A stretch of DNA of 64,000 nt from contig JARGPL010000043.1 of assembly GCA_029210175.1 (NCBI GenBank), positions 124,001-188,000 of the forward strand, written 5' to 3'. The position numbers were made by a program, and so were the translations under genes. Each line of letters begins with the position of its first letter. The first letter of the stretch is position 1. This DNA is from Minwuia sp. GTDB taxonomy: Bacteria > Pseudomonadota > Alphaproteobacteria > Minwuiales > Minwuiaceae. Shown in pieces: positions 35,153-43,391 of this stretch. The notes below the pieces were generated by a model. It was not told the origin of the DNA. It saw only the letters and a program-made list of their open reading frames with translations, and made no database searches.

Positions 35153-35737
35153 ATGTGGGGGAATGAAGCCAGCGAGCGTGCGGAAACGCCGAGCGCCATT
35201 GAGATGCAGGGCCATCTCAAGTGGTTCAACTATGTAAAGGGATATGGCTTTGTCACGGCAGAGGACGGACGGGATGTGTTCCTGCATCTGTCCTGTCTGC
35301 GCAAGGCCGGCCTGTCGTTCATCGACGAAGGGGCGGAGATCTGGTGCGAGGTGACTGAGGGTCCGCGTGGACTTCAGGCACAGACAGTGCTGCAGGTCCG
35401 GCCTGGAAACGGCGAGGCAGGCGAATCCGGACCCCGACAGATGCAGGCAGGCATGCCCGCTGCTGTGGTCCCTGGCCCGTTCCGCGCCAACGGGGCCGAA
35501 GTTTCTGGCGCGAATGACGGTGACGCTCTTGAAGAGCATTCGGTGACCGTCAAATGGTTCAACCGTATCCGTGGCTACGGCTTCCTCAGCATCAACGATG
35601 ATGAGACGGACGTTTTCATTCATGTGGAGACGTTGCGCCGGGTCGGTCTGACCGTCATTCAGCCTGGCGATACCCTGCGCGTTCGTGTTCAGCGCAGTGA
35701 AAAGGGTCTGCTGGCAAGGGAAGTCCGCACGGACTGA
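35153..35737 (+). CDS. Double cold-shock-domain protein
   Basis: A 194-residue nucleic-acid-binding protein with two cold-shock domains: residues ~18-80 (HLKWFNYVKGYGFVTAEDG, DVFLHLS) and ~128-190 (TVKWFNRIRGYGFLSINDD, DVFIHVE), each with RNP1 and RNP2-like motifs, joined by a low-complexity linker. It probably melts RNA structure or acts as an antiterminator. ATG 35153 is preferred; a TTG at 35129 with GAGA upstream would add eight residues. Two-domain forms of this size are common in alphaproteobacteria. Confidence 0.88.
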   Translation: MWGNEASERAETPSAIEMQGHLKWFNYVKGYGFVTAEDGRDVFLHLSCLRKAGLSFIDEGAEIWCEVTEGPRGLQAQTVLQVRPGNGEAGESGPRQMQAGMPAAVVPGPFRANGAEVSGANDGDALEEHSVTVKWFNRIRGYGFLSINDDETDVFIHVETLRRVGLTVIQPGDTLRVRVQRSEKGLLAREVRTD

Positions 35738-35893
35738 GGCATGCCTGATCTTGGCGTATGCCATCATCAGGTGTGCATTCCCGACTGGTTGTTGCGAATT
35801 GAACTCATGCGCGACAGGATCGCAGAATGTCCGATTGATCGATATCAATGTCAGTCCCGGTCATTTCGTAGACACTGCACGAGGTTAGGAGGC

Positions 35894-35965
35894 ATGCGGT
35901 GGATTGATCGGATTGTTCCACCGCCTCTTGGTGCGTCCATCAAATCAGGATTCAAGGAGAGATGA
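35894..35965 (+). CDS. Possible 23-residue leader peptide
   Basis: ATG 35894 sits just after AGGAGG (one-base spacing, unusually tight) and opens MRWIDRIVPPPLGASIKSGF plus a short KER end, stopping in a TGA that overlaps the start region of the next gene. An 8-bp hairpin (GCGGTGGA 35896-35903 with TCCACCGC 35917-35924) lies inside it. It may only be chance; the strong ribosome site is the main argument. Confidence 0.25.
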   Translation: MRWIDRIVPPPLGASIKSGFKER

Positions 35966-35967
35966 TT

Positions 35968-36255
35968 GTGAGCATGAAAGATGCGTATGTGCAGAAATTG
36001 CAGGCACAACTCGACGAATGGAACGGAGAGATCGACAAGCTCAAAGCCAGGGCAGACGGTGCTGAAGCGGATGCCAAGATCGCGTACTACCAGCACATCG
36101 ACAAGCTCAGGGCAGAGCAGTTGGAAGCTCGGGAAAAGCTGAGTGAACTCCAGCAAGCCAGCGATACGGCTTGGGAGGATCTCAAGGCTGGTATCGAGAA
36201 TGCGTGGGATGATCTGGAGAGCGCCATGAAGAGGGCGGCATCTCGTTTCAAATAG
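35968..36255 (+). CDS. Small coiled-coil stress protein (sll1863-like family)
   Basis: A 95-residue, highly charged helical protein (SMKDAYVQKLQAQLDEWNGE, then IDKLKARADGAEADAKIAYY and a WEDLKAGIENAWDDLESAMK segment). It matches the small apolipoprotein-like stress family named after cyanobacterial sll1863. The GTG at 35968 is seven bases after AAGGAGA, better spaced than the ATG at 35962. No signal or membrane helix. The family is associated with stress response, but no mechanism is established. Confidence 0.8.
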   Translation: MSMKDAYVQKLQAQLDEWNGEIDKLKARADGAEADAKIAYYQHIDKLRAEQLEAREKLSELQQASDTAWEDLKAGIENAWDDLESAMKRAASRFK

Positions 36256-36352
36256 CCCATTCCCCGGAAACTGTATCTCATTTCATTGACTTGCGCAGTT
36301 TTTCGGGAGGTGGAGCGATGGTCGGTCGGTTGGCGGATGATCCTGCATCTGT

Positions 36353-36486
36353 GTGGAGCACCTCCAAAGAAAGGCGGTCGCCGAACGGCTCGGCGCGCAT
36401 GAACACACCGTGGGCAAGTGGCGCAGGCGTTTCGTGAAGGGTCGGATCAGTGGGCTTGCCGACGAGTATCGCCCTGACCGCCCACA
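36353..36486 (+). mobile_element. IS630-family transposase fragment (helix-turn-helix only)
   Basis: Residues KAVAERLGAHEHTVGKWRRR and then FVKGRISGLADEYRPDRP match the N-terminal DNA-binding part of IS630 transposases. The homology starts near 36374 and ends near 36486; the DDE catalytic domain is missing, and the codons before AVAERL are in a disturbed frame. It is a non-functional remnant in a ~370-base stretch without an intact gene. Confidence 0.72.
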
Positions 36487-36538
36487 CTGGCATGTCGGCT
36501 TCACGCCCACATCGACCATCTGGATCTGGCCGGTCGAA

Positions 36539-36562
36539 CGCTTGACGGACGTCCGTCAAGCG
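36539..36562. repeat. 24-bp perfect palindrome
   Basis: CGCTTGACGGAC followed directly by its reverse complement, with no loop. It lies between the IS630 remnant and the methyltransferase. It could be a protein-binding site or a scar from a mobile element; as a terminator it lacks a loop and U-tract. Confidence 0.8.
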
Positions 36563-36581
36563 GTTCTGTCAGCGAACGCTG

Positions 36582-36609
36582 CAAACCCTGTGCGGCAAAC
36601 CCTGTGCGG
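36582..36609. repeat. 14-bp tandem duplication
   Basis: CAAACCCTGTGCGG occurs twice back to back just before the stop codon of the methyltransferase gene (minus strand, ends 36630). A small slippage or insertion duplication. Confidence 0.85.
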
Positions 36610-36629
36610 CGAGCTTTGGATTCAGGCGA

Positions 36630-37535
36630 CTACAGCTTGGTTTCGTCACTGCCCAGTGCTGATGCAAGCCGGTGCGCTGCAGATCCGGGCCGCAGCGGTT
36701 TCTGCTGCGATGCATCAGGCGCCCAGCCGGTCATCTGGATGATCTGGAACGTGGCTGGTACCCGACCATCTGCATCGCCGAACATTTCGCCATAGAGCGT
36801 CATGGCACGCAGCAGCGTTTCGCGTCGCAGGAACGTCTTGCGGCGCTGCAGGACGGTATTCTGCTCCCCCATGCCACGCAGATCCTGCAACAGGCGGAAC
36901 GGCGTGCCATAGCTGACCGTGATGCGGTCACTGTCGGTGACAGGCAGGCCGAACCCGGCCCGCTGCAGAAGCCCGCCAGCATCGCGGATGTCGGTGAAGG
37001 GTGATACACGCGGGCTGACACCATCTTCGACGTCCATCTCCGCCTGCATCAGTACCTGCCGCAGCTCCGTCAACGTCTCACCGCCCAGGATTGCCACCAG
37101 CAGCAATCCGTCGGGTTTCAGTGCCTGGCGCATCTGCAGCAGGGCACCGGGCAGGTCGTTGACCCAGTGCAGGGACAGGGCGCTGAACACCAGATCGATG
37201 GAGCCGGGCGCAACGGGCAGGAATTCCTCGTCTCCCACCAGAGCCGGTCCGCTGCGCGCGCCACGCGTTGCCATGCCTGGCACGAGATCCATGGTGATGG
37301 CATGCCGTATCCTGGCGTCCGGCCCTACCAGACCGTCAGGCAGGCGTCCCCGCCCGCCGACGACCAGCGCACGCTCGAACGTCCGGTCCACGTCGAACAG
37401 CCGGTCAGCCAGCCGGTCGGCCACCTCCTCGAACAGGAACGCGTGATCGTCGAAGCTGGCAACGGCGCGTGTGCGGTTGCGCTTGTGCAGGGCCCGGTCA
37501 AAGACGGCTATGCCTTCAGGAACAGTGTTCATCAA
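36630..37535 (-). CDS. SAM-dependent methyltransferase-fold protein, NDUFAF5-like
   Basis: A 301-residue class I methyltransferase-fold protein. FDRALHKRNRTRAVASFDDH at the N-terminus and LVFSALSLHWVNDLPGALLQ (motif IV region) are typical of the alphaproteobacterial relatives of NDUFAF5, an assembly factor that hydroxylates an arginine in complex I. The SAM motif I is modified (ALVVGGRGRL). BioC is the main alternative. It is divergent from comF, with 45 bases between starts. Confidence 0.85.
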   Translation of the reverse strand: MMNTVPEGIAVFDRALHKRNRTRAVASFDDHAFLFEEVADRLADRLFDVDRTFERALVVGGRGRLPDGLVGPDARIRHAITMDLVPGMATRGARSGPALVGDEEFLPVAPGSIDLVFSALSLHWVNDLPGALLQMRQALKPDGLLLVAILGGETLTELRQVLMQAEMDVEDGVSPRVSPFTDIRDAGGLLQRAGFGLPVTDSDRITVSYGTPFRLLQDLRGMGEQNTVLQRRKTFLRRETLLRAMTLYGEMFGDADGRVPATFQIIQMTGWAPDASQQKPLRPGSAAHRLASALGSDETKL

Positions 37536-37580
37536 CGCAGGATATGCCGCCCTGGCGGTTTCGTTGCAACAACATCCCCG

Positions 37581-38393
37581 ATGGCGGATGATCCAGCCAT
37601 GATGGATGAACCCCGAACACGGGATGGTCGGCTTTCCGGACTACGCCCGGGGGCGCGCCAGTTGGCCCGGGTGGCGCTGGACCTGTTGCTGCCGCCACAA
37701 TGCCTCGCCTGTGATGCCGTGGTGGCCGAACCCGGCAGGCTGTGCGCCCGCTGCTTCGGGCAGGTGGACATGATCACCGACCCGATGTGCGCGATCTGCG
37801 GCCTGCCGTTCGATATCGCCGGAGCGCCCGACCGAATCTGCGGTGCCTGTCTGGCGGACAGGCCGCCGTTCACCCGGTCGCGGTCTGCCGCGCGCTATGA
37901 TGATCGCATTCGTGATGCCCTGCTGGGCTTCAAGCATGGCGACCGCGCCGACCGGGCGGCGGGGCTGGCGCGGCTGGTTGCACGGGCCGGGCATCCCTGG
38001 CTGGGCCAGGCCGATCTGATCACCGGTGTGCCGCTGCACCGCTATCGTCTGCTGCGGCGGCGTTACAATCAGGCGGTCATGATTGCCGATGTGCTGGCCA
38101 GGGGTGTTCCGGGGCTGGCCATCCCGGACCTGATGCTGCGCACCCGCGCCACGCGCACCCAGGGGGGATTGAGCGGGTCGGCACGGCGGCGCAACCTGCG
38201 TGCCGCATTTGCCATCAATCCGGCGCATGCGGCGCTGGTGCGCGGCCGCCACGTGGTGCTGGTCGATGACGTGATCACCACTGGGGCAACCGTGTCCGAA
38301 TGTGCCAAGGTATTGCGTCGCGCCGGTGCCGCAGAAATTACCGTGCTTGCCGTGGCCCGCGTTGTCCGCACCGGCCACACGACCTATGTATAG
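37581..38393 (+). CDS. comF: ComF-family amidophosphoribosyltransferase-like protein
   Basis: A 270-residue protein with an N-terminal double zinc ribbon (CLAC...CARC and CAIC...CGAC) and a C-terminal phosphoribosyltransferase domain with the PRPP loop VVLVDDVITTGATVSE. Relatives take part in DNA uptake in naturally competent bacteria; in others the role is unknown. ATG 37581 is the likely start; an in-frame extension to 37167 lies over the divergent methyltransferase and is rejected. grxC follows after 48 bases. Confidence 0.9.
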   Translation: MADDPAMMDEPRTRDGRLSGLRPGARQLARVALDLLLPPQCLACDAVVAEPGRLCARCFGQVDMITDPMCAICGLPFDIAGAPDRICGACLADRPPFTRSRSAARYDDRIRDALLGFKHGDRADRAAGLARLVARAGHPWLGQADLITGVPLHRYRLLRRRYNQAVMIADVLARGVPGLAIPDLMLRTRATRTQGGLSGSARRRNLRAAFAINPAHAALVRGRHVVLVDDVITTGATVSECAKVLRRAGAAEITVLAVARVVRTGHTTYV

Positions 38394-38441
38394 CAGCGAA
38401 CAGACAGGCATGCGGGCGCCCAGCCCGAAAGGAGACGGAAC

Positions 38442-38702
38442 ATGAGCAAGGTTGTTCTCTACACGACGGGTCTCTGCCCCTATTGCTACCGCGCCAAGAA
38501 GTTGCTGGACCGCAAGGGCGTCGCCTATGAGGAGATCGATGTCATGTTCACGGCGGGGAAGAAGGAAGAGATGATCCAGCGTTCCGGGCGGCGCACGGTG
38601 CCGCAGATCTTCATCGGTTCGACCCACGTCGGCGGTTTCGATGACATGGAAGCGCTGGATGATGCGGGCCGTCTCGACGCAATGCTGCAGGGTGCAGCGT
38701 GA
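38442..38702 (+). CDS. grxC: Glutaredoxin 3
   Basis: An 86-residue thiol-disulfide oxidoreductase using glutathione. The redox site is Cys12-Pro-Tyr-Cys15 (LCPYCYRAK), with TVPQIFIG (cis-Pro) and GGFDDMEAL for glutathione binding. ATG 38442 follows GAAAGGAGACGG. It overlaps the next gene by four bases (GTGA). Confidence 0.96.
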   Translation: MSKVVLYTTGLCPYCYRAKKLLDRKGVAYEEIDVMFTAGKKEEMIQRSGRRTVPQIFIGSTHVGGFDDMEALDDAGRLDAMLQGAA

Positions 38703-39544
38703 CAGTGACGTTCCGCGCCGCCTGTATTCAACCCAACACCGGCACCGACTGGCAGGCCAATCTGAAGGCCTGTTCCGACTGGATCACTCAGGCCGCCGCC
38801 GATGGCGCGTCCTATATCCAGACGCCGGAAGTGTGCAACTTCATCTTCCGCCGCCGTCAGGACACGCTGGCGAACACCCATGCGGAAGCCGATGATCCGT
38901 CGCTGGCGGCCTATCGAGATCTGGCCGCAAGGCTGGGTGTGTGGCTCAACCTCGGGTCCCTCGCCATGCAGGGGGAGGGCGACGAGAGGCTGGTCAACCG
39001 GTCGTTCCTGATCGGGCCGGACGGGGCCATCGCCAATCGCTACGACAAGATCCACATGTTCGATGTGGAACTGCCTTCCGGCCAGAAGTTCACCGAATCC
39101 CGCGCCTACAAGCCTGGCGAGAAGGTGAACGTCATCGATGTTGCCGTCAGCGAAGACACCGCAATTCGGCTCGGCATGACCATCTGCTACGACATGCGGT
39201 TCCCGCATCTGTACCGCGATCTGGCCAAGGCGGGCGCGGACGTGTTGACCATGCCGTCTGCCTTCACCGCGGAAACCGGCAAGGCGCACTGGCATGTGCT
39301 GCTGCGGGCAAGGGCCATCGAGAACGGGTGTTTCGTCATTGCTGCGGCACAGACGGGGGCCCATGACGGGGGCCGTGAAACCTATGGCCATTCCCTGGTC
39401 GTCGACCCCTGGGGCGAAGTGCTGGCCGATGGCGGTACCGACACCGGCTATGTCACAGCAGAGATCGACATGGACAAGGTCGCGAAGGCACGCCAGTCCG
39501 TGCCGTCGCTCGGCAATGACCGGGCCTACACGCTGACAGGCTGA
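38699..39544 (+). CDS. Carbon-nitrogen hydrolase (nitrilase superfamily, Nit-like amidase)
   Basis: A 281-residue amidase. The catalytic triad positions are visible: Glu in QTPEVCNF, Lys in NRYDKIHMFDVEL, Cys in MTICYDMRFPHLYRDL. The FDVELPSG segment and the position after grxC fit the Nit1/Nit2 branch, which hydrolyses deaminated glutathione or omega-amides of 2-oxo acids; deaminated-glutathione repair would suit the neighbour. GTG start overlapping grxC. Confidence 0.9.
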   Translation: MTVTFRAACIQPNTGTDWQANLKACSDWITQAAADGASYIQTPEVCNFIFRRRQDTLANTHAEADDPSLAAYRDLAARLGVWLNLGSLAMQGEGDERLVNRSFLIGPDGAIANRYDKIHMFDVELPSGQKFTESRAYKPGEKVNVIDVAVSEDTAIRLGMTICYDMRFPHLYRDLAKAGADVLTMPSAFTAETGKAHWHVLLRARAIENGCFVIAAAQTGAHDGGRETYGHSLVVDPWGEVLADGGTDTGYVTAEIDMDKVAKARQSVPSLGNDRAYTLTG

Positions 39545-39548
39545 GGCG

Positions 39549-40781
39549 TCACCGCCGCCCGCCCGCGATCTTCACGGCGTCAGGGTGGCTGCGCAGGCGA
39601 CCCATGGCGAAGAAGCCGAGCAGCGGGCCGATGGCGACGGTCCAGAAGGCCCATTCCCATCCGATCAGGGCCACGACTTCCGGCACCATGTGGATGGTGA
39701 TCAGCGTCAGCATGAAGCCGATGGAGGTCTGGGCCGTGACCATGGTGCCGACCCTTTCCGGGTCTGCCAGTTCCATGACGCTGGCAGAGAACTGCGCCGA
39801 GTCTGCAATCACCACGATGCCCCAGAACAGACAGAAGACAGCCAGGATCCAGGGCGGGCCACCGAACAGGAAACCGGCGGCCATGCAGCAGCCGGCGCTG
39901 GCACCCATGGCAGCCATGGTGACCGCCGTGCGCCCGACCCGGTCCGCCAGCCAGCCGCCCAGCAGCGCGCCCACCGCGCCCGCGCCCAGGACCCCGAAGG
40001 TGAGCAGGGACGCGTTGAAACCGATGCGCGGGTCGCCTTCGCCATACCAGACAGCAAATGATGCATTCAGGAACACGACCATCCAGCCCCAGACGGCATA
40101 GAGTTCCCACATGTGGCCGAAATAGCCGAAATTGGCCAGGCGCAGGGCGCGGTTCCGCCAGGCTTCCAACACCGCTGCGGGTTTGAACTTCGCGGGTTTG
40201 AGGGCGTTGGGCCCAAGACCGGCAATCTGCACCAGCACGGCACCGGTCAGGGCGGCGATGCTTGTCGCCGCCAGCGTCAGCCGCCAGTCGATGCCGGACA
40301 GGAATGCCTGTACCAGATGAGGCGCGCCTGATCCAAGCGTCAATGCTCCCACCAGCAGGCCGGTCAGCAGCCCCATGTCGCCCCGCGCCCAGGTCGACAC
40401 CATTTTCATGCCGACCGGATAACAGCCGGCCATGCAGATGCCGATGCCGAACCGGAAGATCGGAACCAGGGGCGATGCCGGATCGATCCAGATCAGCGCG
40501 CCATTGGCGACTGCCCCTGTCAGCGCGGCCAGGCCAAAGATGGTCTGCGGCCGCCAGCGATCAGCCAGGCCAAGGACCGCGCTTACCAGCGTGCCAGCCA
40601 CGAAACCGACACTGAGCATGGAGGTGTAGAGTGACGCCTGCAGCGACGTGATTTCGGTCTCGGCCCGGATGGCGGGCAGGGTGGCCGCACCGGAGAACCA
40701 GATGCTGAGGACCAGCAGCTCGGCCAGCGCCAGCAGCCCGACAGCACGCCACTTGCCGTTCATACCCTGAGATTCGTTCAC
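39549..40781 (-). CDS. MFS transporter, intact
   Basis: A 410-residue permease with 12 predicted helices in two halves, ending in a basic tail. Motif A-like ADRWRPQ and ADRVGR loops are present after helices 2 and 8. The start MNESQGMNGKWRAVGLL fits a short cytoplasmic N-terminus. It is convergent with the nitrilase gene (4-base gap) and stands alone; substrate unknown. Unlike the MFS gene at 577-1684 it is undamaged. Confidence 0.88.
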   Translation of the reverse strand: MNESQGMNGKWRAVGLLALAELLVLSIWFSGAATLPAIRAETEITSLQASLYTSMLSVGFVAGTLVSAVLGLADRWRPQTIFGLAALTGAVANGALIWIDPASPLVPIFRFGIGICMAGCYPVGMKMVSTWARGDMGLLTGLLVGALTLGSGAPHLVQAFLSGIDWRLTLAATSIAALTGAVLVQIAGLGPNALKPAKFKPAAVLEAWRNRALRLANFGYFGHMWELYAVWGWMVVFLNASFAVWYGEGDPRIGFNASLLTFGVLGAGAVGALLGGWLADRVGRTAVTMAAMGASAGCCMAAGFLFGGPPWILAVFCLFWGIVVIADSAQFSASVMELADPERVGTMVTAQTSIGFMLTLITIHMVPEVVALIGWEWAFWTVAIGPLLGFFAMGRLRSHPDAVKIAGGRR

Positions 40782-40867
40782 CGGCCCCTCCCGCCCTAAT
40801 CATACGACCAGACATCAGTCAGGCCGTCGGGTCCAGCAGAGAGTTCGGGGTCGGGGCATGTCGGCCA

Positions 40868-41290
40868 TCAGCGTTTCGAGAGCACCCGGAACGTGGCGGC
40901 GACAAGGGCGCAGGGTTCACCGTCGGCTGTGACCTGCCCCTGTGCGACATCGATCTTGCCACCGTTCCTGACATAGTTCGCGCGGAATTCCAGCCACTGG
41001 CCGATCTGCGCGGGCTGCAGGAAATCCATGTTCAGGGTGATGGTCACCAATCCCCCCACGTGGTCACGGCGTCTGGCACAGGAAAGACCCATGGCATTGT
41101 CGGCAAGGGCGGAGATCAGCCCACCGTGCACGGATCCGCGTGCGTTGCAGTGCTGTGCCGCCGCGCGCAGGCCGATGATGACCGCGTCGTCGGTCACCTT
41201 CGAAAAGAGCGGTTCCCATGGGGCGGTCAGGGGACTCTTGCGGAAATGCGGTTCGAACCCTTCCGGGGGATTGGCAGGTGTCTCTGTCAT
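40868..41290 (-). CDS. PaaI-family (hotdog) thioesterase
   Basis: A 140-residue single-hotdog acyl-CoA thioesterase. The core is GSVHGGLISALADNAMGLSC (HGG with a following catalytic Asp), then ITLNMDFLQPAQIGQWLEF. It overlaps the TetR gene by four bases (ATGA) and so is co-transcribed with, and probably controlled by, that regulator. Confidence 0.88.
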   Translation of the reverse strand: MTETPANPPEGFEPHFRKSPLTAPWEPLFSKVTDDAVIIGLRAAAQHCNARGSVHGGLISALADNAMGLSCARRRDHVGGLVTITLNMDFLQPAQIGQWLEFRANYVRNGGKIDVAQGQVTADGEPCALVAATFRVLSKR

Positions 41291-41928
41291 GAACGGGTTC
41301 CGCTGCTGTCAGGTTTGGAGAGGTGAAGCGCCAGGAAGGTCCCGGCCTCGGTCAGGGCTTCGCTGGATCGCGCGGCGCGCGACAAGGTCATGGCACCATC
41401 GAGAGTGGCGCGCGCCAGCTGCGCATGCCGTCTTGCGATATCGGGTGTGAAGCCGTGGGTCACGAACAGGTCGGCGAATGCGCCCGTCACGGCCTCGCTG
41501 GCCGCGATCAGGGCGGCGGCGATGTCGGGTTCATGGGGCACCGCTTCATGTGTCAGGACTGTGAACAGCGGTCCTTCTGACCAGTTCGTCTGCCTCAGCC
41601 AGCCAGCACGGGCCGCCGCCATCTGATTCAGCAGCTTGCCCAGGTTGCGTTTGCTGCCTGCCGCATGGTGCAAGGCATAGACAATATCGTCGGTCAGGTC
41701 CGCGATGGCGGCAACCGCCAGCCCGGATTTTCCGGTCGGAAAATGGTGATAGAGCGATCCCCGGGGGGCCGTCGCGGCCTTCAGGATTTCAGCCGTGCCG
41801 ACCGCCGCATATCCCCGCTGTTGCACCAGATGCATGAATGCCCTGATCAACCGGTCGCGGGTTGGTGCCTGCCGCCCGGCCGGGGCGTCATCGGTTCCGT
41901 TCGATGTATTTCCGTCAAGCCAGCTCAT
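41287..41928 (-). CDS. TetR-family transcriptional regulator
   Basis: A 213-residue repressor. Residues ~22-75 form the TetR helix-turn-helix (RLIRAFMHLVQQRGYAAVGT, with PRGSLYHHFPTGKSGL). The C-terminal ligand domain resembles the LmrA/YxaF group. It is first in a two-gene operon with a thioesterase, and a pair of palindromic sites lies just upstream of its start, so it likely represses itself; an acyl-CoA-related ligand is a guess. Confidence 0.9.
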   Translation of the reverse strand: MSWLDGNTSNGTDDAPAGRQAPTRDRLIRAFMHLVQQRGYAAVGTAEILKAATAPRGSLYHHFPTGKSGLAVAAIADLTDDIVYALHHAAGSKRNLGKLLNQMAAARAGWLRQTNWSEGPLFTVLTHEAVPHEPDIAAALIAASEAVTGAFADLFVTHGFTPDIARRHAQLARATLDGAMTLSRAARSSEALTEAGTFLALHLSKPDSSGTRS

Positions 41929-41943
41929 GCTTCACCCTCTACT

Positions 41944-41979
41944 AGACTGATTGATCTATTAGTAGACTGATCGGTCTAG
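41944..41979. promoter_or_regulatory. Twin TetR-type operator
   Basis: Two similar near-palindromes, TAGACTGATTGATCTA (41944-41959) and TAGACTGATCGGTCTA (41964-41979), repeat with a 20-base period right before the TetR gene (start 41928). The TAGAC...GTCTA shape is usual for TetR-family operators. The 20-base period would place two dimers roughly two helical turns apart, on the same face of DNA. Confidence 0.65.
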
Positions 41980-42007
41980 TTTTGGCAAGCGATTGATCCG
42001 GGCGGGT

Positions 42008-42868
42008 TCAGGTTGGCCGAACGCGACCCTTGCGCGGTGCCGTATAGCGTTCGACCTCGAAATTCACCGCCACCATCCAGTCGGCATATTCGGGCTGGAT
42101 GCGTTTGGCGATCTGCAGCAGTTCCTGACGGAAGGGACCTTCAAGCGGTGCGCCGCGACCAGGCCAGATGCGGAATTTCACGCGCAGGAAACTCCGGCCT
42201 GCCCTGGTGGTGTGCCTGTCCATGATCTCGGCCGGGGCACGAAAGATTCCCGGATATTGTTCATCTGCGGCGGTGGCGAGCAGGCGCACCTCCGCCTCCA
42301 TCTTCGCCGCCAACTCCGCGTCTGCAGGCAGCGTGAAATCCACGAAACACCTGACGTAACCGCGCGGGTAGGCCACGACATTGATGATCGACCGGTTGGG
42401 GACAAAGACCTCCGCCCCCAGCGGGCTGCGCAGCACCGTGAAACGCATGCCGAACCGCTCCACCACACCGACCTGACCACTGATCTCGATCACGTCGCCA
42501 ATGTCGAACAGGTCGGTGAAGATGATCGTCACGCCACTGACAACATCCTGCACGATGCCCTGCGACCCGAACGCCACCGCCAGCCCGATGATCGATGCGC
42601 TGGCGACATAGGTCGACAGGGGCACGCCGGATTCCGTCAGCACGAAACCGAACGCCACGAAATAGAGCGCGAACACGACCGTACTGGTGATCAGGCTGAT
42701 CAGGGTCAGTGTCTTGGTGGACCGGCGCGCGACCTGGGTGCGCATGGCATGGCTGCTGACATAGCGGATGGTGCGCACGATGCCATGGACCGCCACCACC
42801 CCCGCGATGGCCATGGCCACACGTTCCGTCGACGACAGATCCTGCATCAGGTCGGACAGCGCACTCAT
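42008..42868 (-). CDS. Small mechanosensitive channel, MscS family
   Basis: A 286-residue inner-membrane channel that releases solutes on osmotic down-shock. Three N-terminal helices are followed by the Gly/Ala-rich pore helix (IIGLAVAFGSQGIVQDVVSG), the beta domain (DLFDIGDVIEISGQVGVVER) and an alpha/beta C-terminus. Length and order are like E. coli MscS. It follows the MaoC gene by ~33 bases on the same strand. Confidence 0.92.
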   Translation of the reverse strand: MSALSDLMQDLSSTERVAMAIAGVVAVHGIVRTIRYVSSHAMRTQVARRSTKTLTLISLITSTVVFALYFVAFGFVLTESGVPLSTYVASASIIGLAVAFGSQGIVQDVVSGVTIIFTDLFDIGDVIEISGQVGVVERFGMRFTVLRSPLGAEVFVPNRSIINVVAYPRGYVRCFVDFTLPADAELAAKMEAEVRLLATAADEQYPGIFRAPAEIMDRHTTRAGRSFLRVKFRIWPGRGAPLEGPFRQELLQIAKRIQPEYADWMVAVNFEVERYTAPRKGRVRPT

Positions 42869-42901
42869 TGCTTCAGATCGCTCCGCCAGATCCGCGTTGC
42901 A

Positions 42902-43372
42902 TCAATCGAACTTCGGATCGCCCTTCATCATGCGCAGCGGATCGTAGGTCATCACCACGTCGCCGTTCTGATTGACTACCTTGTTGTCGGTGCGGACCAG
43001 GGCGCGGTTGCCCTTGCTGGCCTGCTTGATCTCCGTCACCACGCCCTCGACATGGATGGTGTCACCTGCGTAGGTCGGACCGGTCACATTTACCTGACAG
43101 CCAAGGAAAGCCAGGCCGGTGCGGCCGATGGTGGCCGGGATGACCAGACCTTCGGCCATCGACATGACCAATGCGCCCGGCACCAGGCGACCCTTGAAGC
43201 TGGTGTGCTCCTCCAGATACCAGTCACTGGTGAACAGTTCCTCGGTCATGCCGATCATCCCGGTGAAGTTGGTCACATCCTCGCCCCGGATCGTGCGGCT
43301 CAACGTCTTGAACGCCCAGCCCACGGACCAGTCCTGCCAATAAAATCCATGTCCCAGCAATTGCATTGTCAT
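42902..43372 (-). CDS. MaoC-like (R)-specific enoyl-CoA hydratase/dehydratase
   Basis: A 156-residue hotdog hydratase. DWSVGWAFKTLSRTIRGEDV opens the MaoC fold; RLVPGALVMSMAEGL is the conserved hydratase strand/helix, and TYAGDTIHVEGVVTEIKQAS follows. ATG 43372 has GAGGG just upstream; a second ATG two codons on is equally possible, and the longer frame to 43480 has no ribosome site and covers the end of the CoA-transferase gene. It probably acts with that CoA-transferase. Confidence 0.88.
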   Translation of the reverse strand: MTMQLLGHGFYWQDWSVGWAFKTLSRTIRGEDVTNFTGMIGMTEELFTSDWYLEEHTSFKGRLVPGALVMSMAEGLVIPATIGRTGLAFLGCQVNVTGPTYAGDTIHVEGVVTEIKQASKGNRALVRTDNKVVNQNGDVVMTYDPLRMMKGDPKFD

Positions 43373-43391
43373 TGTCCCTCTGTTCAGCTTC

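Noticed and set aside
36582-36609. Tandem repeat considered as a CRISPR fragment
   Set aside because: Units are only 14 bases with no spacers, and no cas genes occur in the window.
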